From the NCBI GenBank assembly GCA_023432235.1, contig JAEYUX010000033.1, positions 1 to 37,950 on the forward strand: a DNA stretch of 37,950 bases. The letters run 5' to 3'. The stretch is from Actinomycetes bacterium. GTDB lineage: Bacteria; Actinomycetota; Actinomycetes; Actinomycetales; Demequinaceae. The notes below the pieces were generated by a model, which saw only the letters and a program-made list of their open reading frames with translations, was not told where the DNA came from and searched no databases. Shown here in pieces: positions 1 to 9,555 of the stretch (the first letter of the stretch is position 1; every line of letters begins with the position of its first letter). The position numbers and the translations under genes are program-made.

Positions 1-1836
1 GTCCTCAAGGACGAGCGAGTCCTTGCCGTTGCTCACGATGTTGTCGAGGGCGTCGTCAAGAATCGTGAGGTTGCGCAGACCAAGGAAGTCCATCTTGACG
101 AGGCCAAGCGACTCACACGTGGGGTAATCGAACTGCGTGATGATCGCGCCGTCTTGCTCGCGCCGCATGATGGGAATGATGTCGATGAGCGGGTCAGACG
201 ACATGATGACGCCCGCCGCGTGCACTCCCCATTGGCGTTTCAGGCCTTCGAGACCGCGCGCAAGTTCCGTCACCTCGGCGGCCTCAGGGTCCGCGTCGAT
301 GAGCGCCCGGAAATCGCCGCCTTCGTGATACCGCTCGTGCGCTTGGTCAAACACTCCAGCCAAGGGCATGTCCCGGCCTTGCACGGGTTCTGGGTACGCC
401 TTGGTCAGTTGCTCGCCAAGCGCGTAAGGCTTCCCCAGCACGCGGGCCGCGTCCTTGAGCGCCTGCTTCGCCTTGATGGTGCCGTACGTGACAATCTGCG
501 CGACTTTGTCTTCGCCGTACTTTTCAGTGACGTAGCGAATCACTTCCCCGCGCCGACGCTCGTCAAAGTCGATATCGAAGTCCGGCTTTGACTCGCGTTC
601 CGGGTTGAGGAAGCGCTCAAAGTACAACTGATGCGTGATGGGATCGAGGTCGGTGATCCGCATCGCATAGGCGGCCATCGATCCGGCACCTGATCCGCGG
701 CCCGGACCCACCCGAATGCCGTTGTCCTTGGCCCATTTCACAAAGTCGGCAACAACGAGGAAGTAGCCCGGGTAACCCTTGTCGGCAATGACCTCGATCT
801 CAAAATTTGCGCGCTCCTGAACGTGCGCAGGAATCGACTCCCCGAACCGCTCATGGAGGCCGCGCTGAACTTCCTTGACGAACCATGAGTGCTCGTCCTC
901 GCCAGGCGGCACCTCGTAGCGCGGCATGTAGTCGGCCTTCGTATTGAAGGTCACTTCGCACTGCTCGGCGATCGCGAGAGTATTCGTCAGCGCCTCGGGG
1001 TAATCGCCCCAGATGTTCCACATCTCTTCGGCGGTCTTGACGTAGTAGCCGTTACCACTGAACGCAAAGCGCTTGCCGCCCTCGTCATAGGTCGGCTCAC
1101 TCAGCACCGAGCCCGACTGCACACACAACAGCGCCTCATGTGTGTGGGCGTCTTCCTTGGACGTGTAGTGAAGGTCGTTCGTGGCGACAAGCGGCGCCCC
1201 GATGTCCTTCGAAATCCGCAAGAGGTCCTCGAACACTCGCTTCTCGATGTCGAGACCGTGATCCATCAGCTCCACGTAGAACGAGTCGCGGCCGAAGATG
1301 TCTTGAAACTCGCGCGCGGCCTTGAGCGCCTCCTCGTACTGACCGAGGCGCAAACGAGTCTGCACCTCTCCCGACGGGCAGCCAGTGGTCGCGATGATGC
1401 CCTTGGCGTAGCGCTGCAGGAGATCGCGGTCCATACGCGGCTTGTAGAAGTGGCCTTCGAGAGATGCCTGCGAGCCGAGCCGGAACAGGTTGTGCATGCC
1501 CGCGGTGTCCCGCGCCCACATCGTCATGTGGGTGTAGGCGCCGCCGGATGAAACGTCATCACCCGCCTGGCCTTCTTGACCCCACTTGACGCGGGTGCGG
1601 TCGGCACGCGCGGTGCCGGGCGTGAGGTACGCCTCGAGGCCGATGATGGGCTTAACGCCCGCCGCAGTCGCCTTCGACCAAAACTCATACGCACCAAAGA
1701 GGTAGCCGTGGTCAGTGGTGGCAATTGCGGGCTGACCGAGTTCGGTCGCCTTCGTCATGAGGTCGCCGATGCGAGCGGCGCCGTCGAGCATCGAGTACTC
1801 CGTGTGCACATGGAGGTGGACGAAGTCTCGCGACAT
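1..1836 (-). CDS. dnaE: DNA polymerase III alpha subunit, N-terminal part (gene cut by window edge)
   Basis: This is the replicative polymerase subunit, of which 612 codons from the N terminus are visible; the family is about 1,150-1,200 residues long. The start is an ATG giving MSRDFVHLHVHTEYSMLDGA, the classic PHP-domain opening, with TTDHG a little later. The polymerase core follows. GRGSGAGSMAAYAM lies near residues 378-392, PDFDIDFDERRRGEV carries the catalytic aspartates D421 and D423, and LVKMDFLGLRNLT carries the third aspartate, D583. The reading frame is open throughout and no key residue is missing in the visible part. The gene is divergent from hrpA across about 100 bp. In relatives it usually sits near rluD and lspA, whereas here a plus-strand block intervenes. 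The assignment is secure; only the C-terminal half is unseen. Confidence 0.97.
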   Translation of the reverse strand, partial: MSRDFVHLHVHTEYSMLDGAARIGDLMTKATELGQPAIATTDHGYLFGAYEFWSKATAAGVKPIIGLEAYLTPGTARADRTRVKWGQEGQAGDDVSSGGAYTHMTMWARDTAGMHNLFRLGSQASLEGHFYKPRMDRDLLQRYAKGIIATTGCPSGEVQTRLRLGQYEEALKAAREFQDIFGRDSFYVELMDHGLDIEKRVFEDLLRISKDIGAPLVATNDLHYTSKEDAHTHEALLCVQSGSVLSEPTYDEGGKRFAFSGNGYYVKTAEEMWNIWGDYPEALTNTLAIAEQCEVTFNTKADYMPRYEVPPGEDEHSWFVKEVQRGLHERFGESIPAHVQERANFEIEVIADKGYPGYFLVVADFVKWAKDNGIRVGPGRGSGAGSMAAYAMRITDLDPITHQLYFERFLNPERESKPDFDIDFDERRRGEVIRYVTEKYGEDKVAQIVTYGTIKAKQALKDAARVLGKPYALGEQLTKAYPEPVQGRDMPLAGVFDQAHERYHEGGDFRALIDADPEAAEVTELARGLEGLKRQWGVHAAGVIMSSDPLIDIIPIMRREQDGAIITQFDYPTCESLGLVKMDFLGLRNLTILDDALDNIVSNGKDSLVLED

Positions 1837-1939
1837 GTCGATGATTCTAGGCCGCTCCTCTGACTCGTCCGACGGCCTCGCTGGGCGCGCCGCGCAACAC
1901 GCCGCCGCAATGCCTCACCGGCACAGGGACAATGGTGCG

Positions 1940-4900
1940 GTGACCTCCACCGCCCGCACCTCACAGCGCGCCCGCGCGGCGCGTGAGGCGGTGACCCTGC
2001 CCCCGATCACCTACCCGGCCGAGCTCCCCGTGAGTGCCCGCCGCGAGGACATCGCGCATGCGATCGCGCAGCACCAAGTGGTGATCGTCGCCGGTGAGAC
2101 GGGCTCGGGAAAAACGACACAGCTTCCCAAGATCGCACTCGAGCTTGGCCGTGGTCGCGTAGGGCAGATCGGCCACACCCAGCCACGCCGTATCGCCGCC
2201 CGCTCAGTCGCGGAACGCATCGCGGAAGAACTCGGTACCAATCTCGGCGATATCGTCGGTTACCAGGTGCGATTCATCGATGAGTCGAATGATCACACTC
2301 TCGTCAAGGTGATGACGGACGGCATCCTTCTCGCCCAAATCCAGCGCGACCGGGACCTCCTCGCCTACGACACCCTCATCATCGACGAGGCACACGAACG
2401 CTCCCTCAACATCGACGTTCTCCTCGGCTACCTCACCCGCCTCCTCCCCCGCCGCCCCGACCTCAAGGTCATCATCACGTCGGCAACGATCGACACGGAC
2501 CGCTTCGCGCGTCACTTCGCGCCCGGCGGCCCGGCGGCTCCTGATGACGCCGACGCTCAACTCGCGCCGGTGGTCGAGGTGACCGGCCGCACCTATCCGG
2601 TTGAGGTCCGCTACCGCCCACTCAGCAGCGACAGCAAGGATGACGATCTCGACCTCTCAAGCGGCATCGTCGCGGCGTGCGATGAGCTGATGGCGGAGGG
2701 CCCCGGCGACATCCTCGTGTTCTTAAGCGGAGAGCGGGAGATCCGCGATGCGGCCGACGCTCTGGCCGGGCACCTGGGGCCGCGCGTGCGGGATGCGAAG
2801 CACCCCCGTGCAGTGGAACTGCTGCCGCTATACAGCCGGCTCAGTGCGGCGGAGCAGCACCGCGTCTTTGAGAGGCACAGCACCCGCCGCATCGTGCTCG
2901 CAACGAACGTGGCGGAGACGTCGCTGACGGTCCCCGGCATTCACTATGTCGTGGACCCCGGCACTGCACGCATCAGCCGCTATTCGAAGGCGACGAAGGT
3001 TCAGCGTCTGCCCATTGAGCCGGTCTCTCAAGCGAGCGCCAATCAGCGTGCGGGCCGTGCTGGCCGCCTCGCGGACGGCATCGCGATCCGCCTCTACGAC
3101 AAGGAGGACTACGAGGGCCGCCCCGCTTTCACGGAACCGGAAATTCTCCGTACGTCTCTCGCGTCCGTGCTCCTTCAGATGATCTCGGCTGGCGTCGTTT
3201 CTTCCGCCGACGATGTCGCCTCCTTCCCCTTCATCGAGCCGCCGGACACGCGGGCGATCCGCGACGGTCTGCAACTTCTCGCGGACCTTGGCGCCGTCGA
3301 GCAAAAGGGCGGGAGGACCCAGCTCACCGAGGTCGGGCGCAAGATCGCCCGCCTTCCCATCGATCCGCGCCAGGCGCGCATGATCATTGAGGGCGCGAAG
3401 CGCGGGGTTGCCTACGAAGCGATGATCATCGCGGCAGCCCTGTCGATTCAGGACGTCCGCGAGCGCCCGCAGGAACGTCGGGACGAGGCGGACCTTCTGC
3501 ATCGCCGCTTCACCACCCCCACGTCGGACCTGCTTGCCTACCTCAATCTGTGGTCGTATCTGCGCTCGCTGCAGAAGGAACTTTCCGGCACCGCATTCCG
3601 CAAGCGCGTGCGCGCGGAGTTCATTCATTACCTCCGCATGCGTGAATGGCAGGACCTCGTTCAGCAGCTCCGCCAGGCCGCCAAGCAGATCGGCATCTCA
3701 GTCAAACCCCGCCGTCCCGACGCGATCGAAGGAGAGGGTACGTCGATCCACCACGTGTGGGATGAGGAAGCCGTCCATCGCGCGGTCCTTGCTGGTCTGC
3801 TCACACAGATCGGTCAGCAAGAGGCGCTCGAGGTGCGCGCTTCCGACTTCACCCACTTGCGCGGAGAGGCCCGCCAGGCCGCGATCCGCAAGGCTCGCAA
3901 GCGGTCATCGAACGAGTACCTCGGCACGCGCGGCGCTCGCTTCGCGATTCAACCGAGCTCTCCCTTGTCGAAGAAACCCCCTGAGTTCGTCATGGCCGCT
4001 GAACTCGTCGAGACCAACCGCCTATGGGCGCGCGGCGTCGCCCGCATCGACCCCGCCTGGGTGGAAGAACTCGCCGGTGATGTGGCGAAGCGCCAATACG
4101 CCGAACCGCGATGGTCGGCGTCAAAGGGTGCGGCTGTCGCGACCGAACGCGTCACGCTCTATGGAGTGCCGATCGTGACGGACCGCCAGGTGCTGTGGGG
4201 GCGCATCAACCGCGAGGAGGCGCGCGACCTCTTCATCCGCCATGCCCTCGTCCACGGCGAATGGCGCACGCACCATGCGTTTTGGAAGACAAATCAGCGG
4301 GCGCTCGCTGAGGCCGAAGAACTGCAGGCCCGTCAACGCACTCCGGGCCTCGTGGCCACCGAGGATGAGCTCTTTGACTTCTACGACGAACGCATTCCCG
4401 AGCACATCATCTCCACCAACCACTTCGACCGCTGGTGGAAGGAAGCCCGGCGCACTGACCCGGACCTCCTCACTCTCACTCGCGAGGATGTGCTTCCCGA
4501 TGCCCCCACCGTTGACCCGTCGCTCTTCCCCGACACGTGGCCCCAGGGCGACCTGCGCCTGCCGCTCACCTATCAGTTCGAACCCGGCGCCGACGCCGAC
4601 GGCATCACCGTTCACATCCCCCTCGCGGTGCTCCCGCGCGTAGTGCCCGACGGTTTCGATTGGCTCGTGCCGGGCCTGCTTCACGACCTCACGACGGCGA
4701 CGATCAAGGCGCTACCCAAACCCGTGCGGCGCCTCCTCGTCCCCGCGCCCGACGCTGCGCGCGACATCGCGGCGTGGCTCACCGCCAACGGTCCCACGTG
4801 GGAAGAACGCGCCTTGTCAGGCGAAGACAGCGAGCCCTATCGCGAGGCCTTCGCCCGCGCCGCGCGGCATCTTCGCGACGTGACGATTCCGGCCGACGCG

Positions 4901-6043
4901 TGGGACGGCGTCGACGATCGCTTGCCTTCCCATGTGCGCATCACGTTCAGAGCAGTCGAATACGTGGGCAAACGCGAGCGCACCATCGATGAGTCGACAT
5001 CTTTGCTCGCACTTCAGCACGCCCTCGCACCGCAATCGAAAGCGGCCGTGCGCCGCGCCGTCACCTCCGCCACCTCCACCAAACAGGCCGACGCTGCCCC
5101 CACCCCCGCTTCGATCGCGGCCGCGCGTGCGGGCGGACTTCACGAGGAGGCGAATCTCAGTTCATGGCCATCCGCCCCTGCGGCGCGGGAGCTTGATGCG
5201 GTCATCGAGACGGATGTGGGCGGAGGCGTCTTTGTGCGCGGCTACCCCGCAATCGTTGAGGAAGGCGACGGCATCAAAGCGAGCGCGGCCTTACGCATCT
5301 TGCCGTCCGAACACGGTCGCGATGCCGCACACGCGCACGGAGTGACCCGGTTGCTCGCTCTCGATGCGGGTCTCCAGGTCAAGCGCATCACCACCCGCTG
5401 GAGCGGTCACGAGGCCCTTATTCTCGCGTCGTCCTCCTACCCCTCAACCGAAGCCCTTGTTGCCGATCTTCAGATAGCCGCCGTGCGCTCGCTCGTCACT
5501 AATGCCGCGCATATCCGCGACGCTGACGCCTACTCGGCCGCACGCGAGAAGGTGCGGACTAGCCTCGAAAACGCGGTGTACGAGTACGTGACAGCACTCT
5601 TGCCCGTTCTTGAGGCTGCGCGCGCTCTTGATGCGCACGTGCGCGCCTCTACGTCAATGGCCCTCCTCCAGACCCTGTCCCAGATCAGAACCCAAGTAGC
5701 CGCATTGATTGGCCCTGGGTTCATTTCCCGCACCCCACCCGAGCGGCTTCGCCACCTCGTCCGCTACGTCAAGGCAGCGTCGGCCCGGCTCGACAAAGCT
5801 GCGGAAAATCCAGGCCGGGATGCGGAACTTGCATGGCGCGTCGCTGACGTGGCGTCGCCGTACGAGAGCGCGATGGCCGCCGCAGCGGTGGGGCGCCCCG
5901 ACGCCGAACGTGACACTGCGCTTGACGCCATCCGGTGGATGATCGAGGAATACCGGGTCTCCCTCTTTGCTCAGCACCTTGGCACCGATGGTCCGATCTC
6001 CGACAAACGCATTCGCACTGCCCTCGCGGCAATCGCTCACTAA
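1940..6043 (+). CDS. hrpA: ATP-dependent RNA helicase HrpA (DEAH box)
   Basis: The product is 1,367 residues, close to E. coli HrpA (about 1,300). Visible motifs are Walker A GETGSGKTT (52-60), TQPRRIAARS (80-89), DEAH (149-152), SAT (181-183), ATNVAETSL (motif V) and QRAGRAGR (369-376, motif VI). Helicase-associated HA2/OB regions and a long C-terminal DUF3418-type region would fill the rest, as in the family. HrpA acts on RNA; in E. coli it rescues stalled ribosomes. The open frame extends upstream to 1757, inside dnaE, but I chose GTG at 1940. It has AGGGAC about 9 bases upstream, and the ATG at 1910 has no ribosome binding site. The extension also reads as dnaE antisense. No terminator is obvious before tetR, so read-through into it is possible. 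Confidence 0.93.
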   Translation: MTSTARTSQRARAAREAVTLPPITYPAELPVSARREDIAHAIAQHQVVIVAGETGSGKTTQLPKIALELGRGRVGQIGHTQPRRIAARSVAERIAEELGTNLGDIVGYQVRFIDESNDHTLVKVMTDGILLAQIQRDRDLLAYDTLIIDEAHERSLNIDVLLGYLTRLLPRRPDLKVIITSATIDTDRFARHFAPGGPAAPDDADAQLAPVVEVTGRTYPVEVRYRPLSSDSKDDDLDLSSGIVAACDELMAEGPGDILVFLSGEREIRDAADALAGHLGPRVRDAKHPRAVELLPLYSRLSAAEQHRVFERHSTRRIVLATNVAETSLTVPGIHYVVDPGTARISRYSKATKVQRLPIEPVSQASANQRAGRAGRLADGIAIRLYDKEDYEGRPAFTEPEILRTSLASVLLQMISAGVVSSADDVASFPFIEPPDTRAIRDGLQLLADLGAVEQKGGRTQLTEVGRKIARLPIDPRQARMIIEGAKRGVAYEAMIIAAALSIQDVRERPQERRDEADLLHRRFTTPTSDLLAYLNLWSYLRSLQKELSGTAFRKRVRAEFIHYLRMREWQDLVQQLRQAAKQIGISVKPRRPDAIEGEGTSIHHVWDEEAVHRAVLAGLLTQIGQQEALEVRASDFTHLRGEARQAAIRKARKRSSNEYLGTRGARFAIQPSSPLSKKPPEFVMAAELVETNRLWARGVARIDPAWVEELAGDVAKRQYAEPRWSASKGAAVATERVTLYGVPIVTDRQVLWGRINREEARDLFIRHALVHGEWRTHHAFWKTNQRALAEAEELQARQRTPGLVATEDELFDFYDERIPEHIISTNHFDRWWKEARRTDPDLLTLTREDVLPDAPTVDPSLFPDTWPQGDLRLPLTYQFEPGADADGITVHIPLAVLPRVVPDGFDWLVPGLLHDLTTATIKALPKPVRRLLVPAPDAARDIAAWLTANGPTWEERALSGEDSEPYREAFARAARHLRDVTIPADAWDGVDDRLPSHVRITFRAVEYVGKRERTIDESTSLLALQHALAPQSKAAVRRAVTSATSTKQADAAPTPASIAAARAGGLHEEANLSSWPSAPAARELDAVIETDVGGGVFVRGYPAIVEEGDGIKASAALRILPSEHGRDAAHAHGVTRLLALDAGLQVKRITTRWSGHEALILASSSYPSTEALVADLQIAAVRSLVTNAAHIRDADAYSAAREKVRTSLENAVYEYVTALLPVLEAARALDAHVRASTSMALLQTLSQIRTQVAALIGPGFISRTPPERLRHLVRYVKAASARLDKAAENPGRDAELAWRVADVASPYESAMAAAAVGRPDAERDTALDAIRWMIEEYRVSLFAQHLGTDGPISDKRIRTALAAIAH

Positions 6044-6119
6044 CAGCGCACCTCCAGGCCTTGCGAGGTAAGGTCCACTCGATACGCCACATGGATCGAC
6101 GAGCGAGCAAGGAGGAGCG

Positions 6120-6698
6120 GTGCCCAAAATCGATGCAGCCACAGTGGCCGAGCACCGCGAGCAACGGCGGGCTGCGCTCCTTGCGGCGGCGACGGACTTG
6201 CTGCGCGAACACCCGGGGACGGCACCGAGTTTGGGCGAAGTGGGAGCACGCGCTGGCATTTCGCGCTCCGCGGTGTATCACTACTTCACGTCACGGGAGG
6301 ATCTGCTCGAGGCGGTGACCGCTGACACCTTTCCCCGCTGGGAAGGTCGTTTTAACCGCGCCTTCGCCGCTGCGACAACTCCACTCGAGGTCATTCACGC
6401 CTACGTTGCGGAGAACATCGCGCTCGTGGTGGACGGCGAGCACGCTCTCGCTCTCACGCTGATGCACGTCGTCGAAGGAGAGCACCTGGGTGCGCAGTCG
6501 GCCCAGTTTCACAAGCGCCTCGCAGAGCCTCTTGAACAGGCGCTGACCGACGCGGGCGACCCGATCCCGGCCGTCACCGCCGAACTCATCAATGCGATGG
6601 TTCTCACCGCGTCACGGCTCGTTGAATCCGGCGAGGATCGCACTGAGGTGGTCGATGCGGTGATGTCGATGGTGACCGCGCGACTTCGCACCAACTAG
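6120..6698 (+). CDS. TetR-family transcriptional regulator
   Basis: This is a 192-residue repressor-type protein. Its N-terminal helix-turn-helix lies at about residues 37-57, ending in the typical SRSAVYHYFTSREDLLEAV. The C-terminal ligand-binding half is helical and has no recognisable ligand class. The start is GTG at 6120, 4 bases after a near-perfect AAGGAGG (6109-6115). It lies 76 bp after hrpA and 92 bp before an ABC permease gene on the same strand. A palindromic site in that gap suggests that it controls the transporter, and this is inferred from position only. The substrate of the system is unknown. Confidence 0.92.
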   Translation: MPKIDAATVAEHREQRRAALLAAATDLLREHPGTAPSLGEVGARAGISRSAVYHYFTSREDLLEAVTADTFPRWEGRFNRAFAAATTPLEVIHAYVAENIALVVDGEHALALTLMHVVEGEHLGAQSAQFHKRLAEPLEQALTDAGDPIPAVTAELINAMVLTASRLVESGEDRTEVVDAVMSMVTARLRTN

Positions 6699-6732
6699 AC
6701 GCTGATTTGCGCCGACAGTTTTTATCGACATA

Positions 6733-6762
6733 GTGTTGGTAAGTCTTCCAACGCTGTCTTAC
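6733..6762. promoter_or_regulatory. Candidate operator upstream of the ABC transporter
   Basis: Two overlapping dyads are visible. GTGTTGG (6733-6739) pairs with CCAACGC (6748-6754) with one mismatch, and GTAAG (6739-6743) pairs with CTTAC (6758-6762). A weak promoter lies just upstream: TTGCGC (6707-6712), 16 bases, CATAGT (6729-6734). A dyad overlapping or just after a -10 element, between a TetR gene and its likely target, is a typical repressor site. No binding data exist, so this is an inference. Confidence 0.4.
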
Positions 6763-6790
6763 TGCGTTGATCTCCGAATCTAGGTGGAGC

Positions 6791-7939
6791 ATGTTTCTCG
6801 CCCTTCGCACGCTTGTCTTCCAACGCGGCAGGCTCGTCCTCCTTGGCATCGTCATCTTCTTGCTCAGCCTCTTGACCGTCATGCTGTCCGGGCTCTCGAG
6901 CGGTCTTGTCAACGACGGTGTTTCTGGTCTCAAGCGACTGCCCGTCACCGCCTTCGCCTTCTCCGAAGGAACACAGCTCGACAGCGCCTTCACCCGCTCG
7001 GTGGTTGATGGCGACCAGCTCGACCTGTGGCGCGCGCAGGATGGTGTCGAGGACGCCACGCTCATGGGCCTGTCAATCGTCAACACCCACAACCAAGACG
7101 GCCTCGCTGTTGACGTCACCCTCTTTGGCGTTGACCCCGCGGGTTTTCTCGCTCCTCAATCTGGCACCGGCGATCCGCTCGGACCGATTGACGGCGTGGT
7201 CCTCTCGGCGAGCGCTGCAGAAGATGGCGTCAAGGTGGGCGACGTACTCACCATTGACCGCGTCGGCACAGAGCTGAGGGTGATCGGCTTCACCACCGGG
7301 CAGGACACGTTCGGCCACGTCAACGTGGGCTATGTGCCGCTGTCCACGTGGCAGTACCTGTCGATGGCACTCGAAGCACCTGGACCTGTCACCGAGGCCG
7401 ACGTCGCAACAGTGACGCACAATGTCGCAAGCGCCATTGCCATCAAGGCCGTGGGCGGCTCATTGGCCCAAGTCGACGTCCCTGCGGCCGACGCTGCGGC
7501 TGGCACGATCACTCGCGACCTCACCACGTCGTTTGGCGCCTCCCCCGGGTACACGGCCGAGACGACGACGATCGTTCTCATTCAGGTGTTCCTCTACGTC
7601 ATCACCGCCCTCGTCATCGGCGCCTTCTTCACCGTGTGGACGGTGCAGCGTCAGCACGAGATTGCGGTGCTCCGCGCGGTCGGTGCCCCCACGGGCTTCC
7701 TTTTGCGCGACGGCGTCATTCAAGCCGCTGTCATCCTTGTCACCTTCGCCAGCGTCGGACTCTTCGCAGGAATGGGCTTGGCGGCGGCGATGCCGACCGC
7801 GGTGCCCTTCGCACTCGAAATGACACCTGTCCTCACCGCACTGAGCGCGATGCTCGTGCTCGGGCTCATTGGCGCGGCCATTGCCGTCGGCCGAATCGTC
7901 CGCATCGATCCCCTCGCAGCACTTGGAGGCCAGCGATGA
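6791..7939 (+). CDS. ABC transporter permease, FtsX/MacB-like, single transmembrane module
   Basis: This 382-residue membrane protein has one transmembrane helix near the N terminus (about 12-32), an extracytoplasmic domain of about 210 residues, and three C-terminal helices. The C-terminal part carries the FtsX-type signature EIAVLRAVGAPTGFLLRD and ends in the usual IDPLAALGG. FtsX/MacB-type permeases transmit ATPase movement to extracytoplasmic substrates such as lipids, lipoproteins or peptides, and this substrate cannot be told. I chose ATG at 6791 because GGTGGAGC directly precedes it; an upstream TTG (6767) would add eight residues without a good binding site. It overlaps the ATPase gene by ATGA, so the two are translationally coupled. 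Confidence 0.92.
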   Translation: MFLALRTLVFQRGRLVLLGIVIFLLSLLTVMLSGLSSGLVNDGVSGLKRLPVTAFAFSEGTQLDSAFTRSVVDGDQLDLWRAQDGVEDATLMGLSIVNTHNQDGLAVDVTLFGVDPAGFLAPQSGTGDPLGPIDGVVLSASAAEDGVKVGDVLTIDRVGTELRVIGFTTGQDTFGHVNVGYVPLSTWQYLSMALEAPGPVTEADVATVTHNVASAIAIKAVGGSLAQVDVPAADAAAGTITRDLTTSFGASPGYTAETTTIVLIQVFLYVITALVIGAFFTVWTVQRQHEIAVLRAVGAPTGFLLRDGVIQAAVILVTFASVGLFAGMGLAAAMPTAVPFALEMTPVLTALSAMLVLGLIGAAIAVGRIVRIDPLAALGGQR

Positions 7940-8649
7940 CCGTCAACTCCCCCACCCCAGGCACAACGGCAACTGGCGTCGAGATGGTGGCGGTCACGCT
8001 GGAACTCGGAGACGGCGATCGGTCGGTGCGCGCTCTCGACAGTGTTGACCTCCGCGTCGACAGCGGTGAGTTTGTCGCGGTTGTCGGGCCCTCTGGCTCG
8101 GGTAAGTCGAGCTTGCTTGCCGTGGCAGGGGCGCTCACGTCGCCCACGTCCGGAACCGTGCGGGTTCACGGCCAGGACCTTGCCGACCTTTCGCGCGCTG
8201 CCGCAACTCGTTTCCGCCTCAAGGACATCGGCTTTGTGTTCCAAAGCGGCAACCTCGTCCCCGCGCTCACTGTTGGCGATCAGCTCCGCCTCGTGTACCG
8301 CTTGTCAGGACGGCGCGGCTTTGACCCGATGCCGTTGCTTGAGCAGGTGGGCATGGCGCACAAGGTGAACCGCCGGCCTCACGAACTGTCGGGTGGAGAG
8401 AAGCAGCGCGTCGGCATCGCCCGCGCCCTCGTCAACTCGCCGTCGCTGTTGCTGGTCGACGAGCCGACGTCGGCCCTTGACCGTCAGCGCAGCCAAGAAG
8501 TTGTCGAATTGCTCCGCAACGAGGCCGAGGAAAACAACGTGGCGACCCTCATGGTGACGCATGACCACGCCGTGCTGCATCACTGCCACCGTGTGCTCAG
8601 CATGGAGGACGGCCGCCTTGAGCCGCACACGGCGGATTCAGCCGCGTAA
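7936..8649 (+). CDS. ABC transporter ATP-binding protein, MacB/LolD-like
   Basis: This 237-residue nucleotide-binding subunit partners the preceding permease. Walker A is GPSGSGKSS (51-59), the Q-loop glutamine is Q103, the signature is LSGGEKQR (151-158), Walker B is LLLVDE (171-176), the D-loop is SALD and the switch histidine is H209. All catalytic residues are present. The start ATG overlaps the permease stop (ATGA), with GGAGG at 7925-7929 as ribosome binding site. Its 3' end overlaps the convergent rluD gene by 12 bases. The role, export or mechanotransmission, follows the partner permease and remains undefined. Confidence 0.95.
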   Translation: MTVNSPTPGTTATGVEMVAVTLELGDGDRSVRALDSVDLRVDSGEFVAVVGPSGSGKSSLLAVAGALTSPTSGTVRVHGQDLADLSRAAATRFRLKDIGFVFQSGNLVPALTVGDQLRLVYRLSGRRGFDPMPLLEQVGMAHKVNRRPHELSGGEKQRVGIARALVNSPSLLLVDEPTSALDRQRSQEVVELLRNEAEENNVATLMVTHDHAVLHHCHRVLSMEDGRLEPHTADSAA

Positions 8650-9555
8650 AGCCACGAGAGCGTCGGCGAGATCCTGCGGGTAGTCCGATGCGAAACGCAC
8701 CTGACCTCCCATCGTCGGGTGCTCAAAGGCCAGTTCATATGCGTGCAGCCATTGGCGGGTGAGACCCAGCTTCTTCGCGAGCACGGGGTCGGCTCCGTAG
8801 GTGACGTCGCCCACAAGTGGGTGGCGGATCGCCTGCATGTGAACGCGGATTTGGTGTGTGCGACCCGTCTCAAGGTGAACCTCGACAAGGGACGCGCCTG
8901 GCATCATCTCAAGCACCGTGTAGTGCGTGATTGACGGCCTTCCACCCTCGACAACAGCAAACTTGTAGTCGGCAGTGGGGTGACGCCCAATGGGTGCGTC
9001 GATCGTGCCCTCCGTGGGCTCGACATGGCCCTGGGCGATCGCGTGATAGATCTTCTCGACCGTACGTTCCTTGAAGGCTCGCTTGAGCGCAGAGTAGGCC
9101 GGTGCACTCTTCGCGACCACCATGAGTCCGGACGTGCCGACATCGAGGCGGTGAACAATGCCATGACGTTCGGCCACGCCCACCGGCGCGACAGTGATCC
9201 CTGCGGCGGCGAGGCCTCCCGTCACCGTGGGCCCGGTCCACCCCACTGAAGCATGGGCAGCGACGCCTACGGGCTTATCGATGACGACGATATCCGTGTC
9301 CTCATGAACAATCCGCAGACCGCCCGGAATGGGTGGCTCGGGAGCGGCGGAGTGCTCTTGTGGCAGGTCAACGATGAGCATGCCGTCGTGAAGCACATCA
9401 GACTTGTCGAGCACGATGCCATCGAGCATGACGCCCCCTGCGCTCAGGACGTCAGCCGCCTTCGACCTGCTGAGGCCGAGCATCCGTGCAAGAGCGACAT
9501 CGGCACGCTGGCCCACCAGTGCGTCGGGCACCGGCAGGTAGCGCGTCTCGCTCAC
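8638..9555 (-). CDS. rluD: 23S rRNA pseudouridine synthase, RluA/RluD family
   Basis: The product is 305 residues. An N-terminal S4-like RNA-binding domain (about 15-70) is followed by the RluA catalytic domain, with the active-site motif HRLDVGTSG (135-143) and catalytic D138. GRTHQIRVHM near the C-terminal third is the usual partner motif. RluD-type enzymes isomerise uridines in helix 69 of 23S rRNA. The symbol rests on family and on its usual place after lspA, so another RluA-family target is possible. The start GTG overlaps the lspA stop (GTGA), indicating coupling. The 3' end overlaps the convergent ABC ATPase gene by 12 bases. Confidence 0.9.
   Translation of the reverse strand: MSETRYLPVPDALVGQRADVALARMLGLSRSKAADVLSAGGVMLDGIVLDKSDVLHDGMLIVDLPQEHSAAPEPPIPGGLRIVHEDTDIVVIDKPVGVAAHASVGWTGPTVTGGLAAAGITVAPVGVAERHGIVHRLDVGTSGLMVVAKSAPAYSALKRAFKERTVEKIYHAIAQGHVEPTEGTIDAPIGRHPTADYKFAVVEGGRPSITHYTVLEMMPGASLVEVHLETGRTHQIRVHMQAIRHPLVGDVTYGADPVLAKKLGLTRQWLHAYELAFEHPTMGGQVRFASDYPQDLADALVALRG

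Noticed and set aside
1757..1939. Upstream extension of hrpA
   Set aside because: It overlaps the start of dnaE antisense, has no binding site at its starts, and the HrpA family begins near the chosen GTG.
7348..7935. N-terminal extension of the ABC ATPase
   Set aside because: It overlaps the permease in another frame and reads as Arg/His-rich shadow. The ATGA junction with a binding site explains the start.
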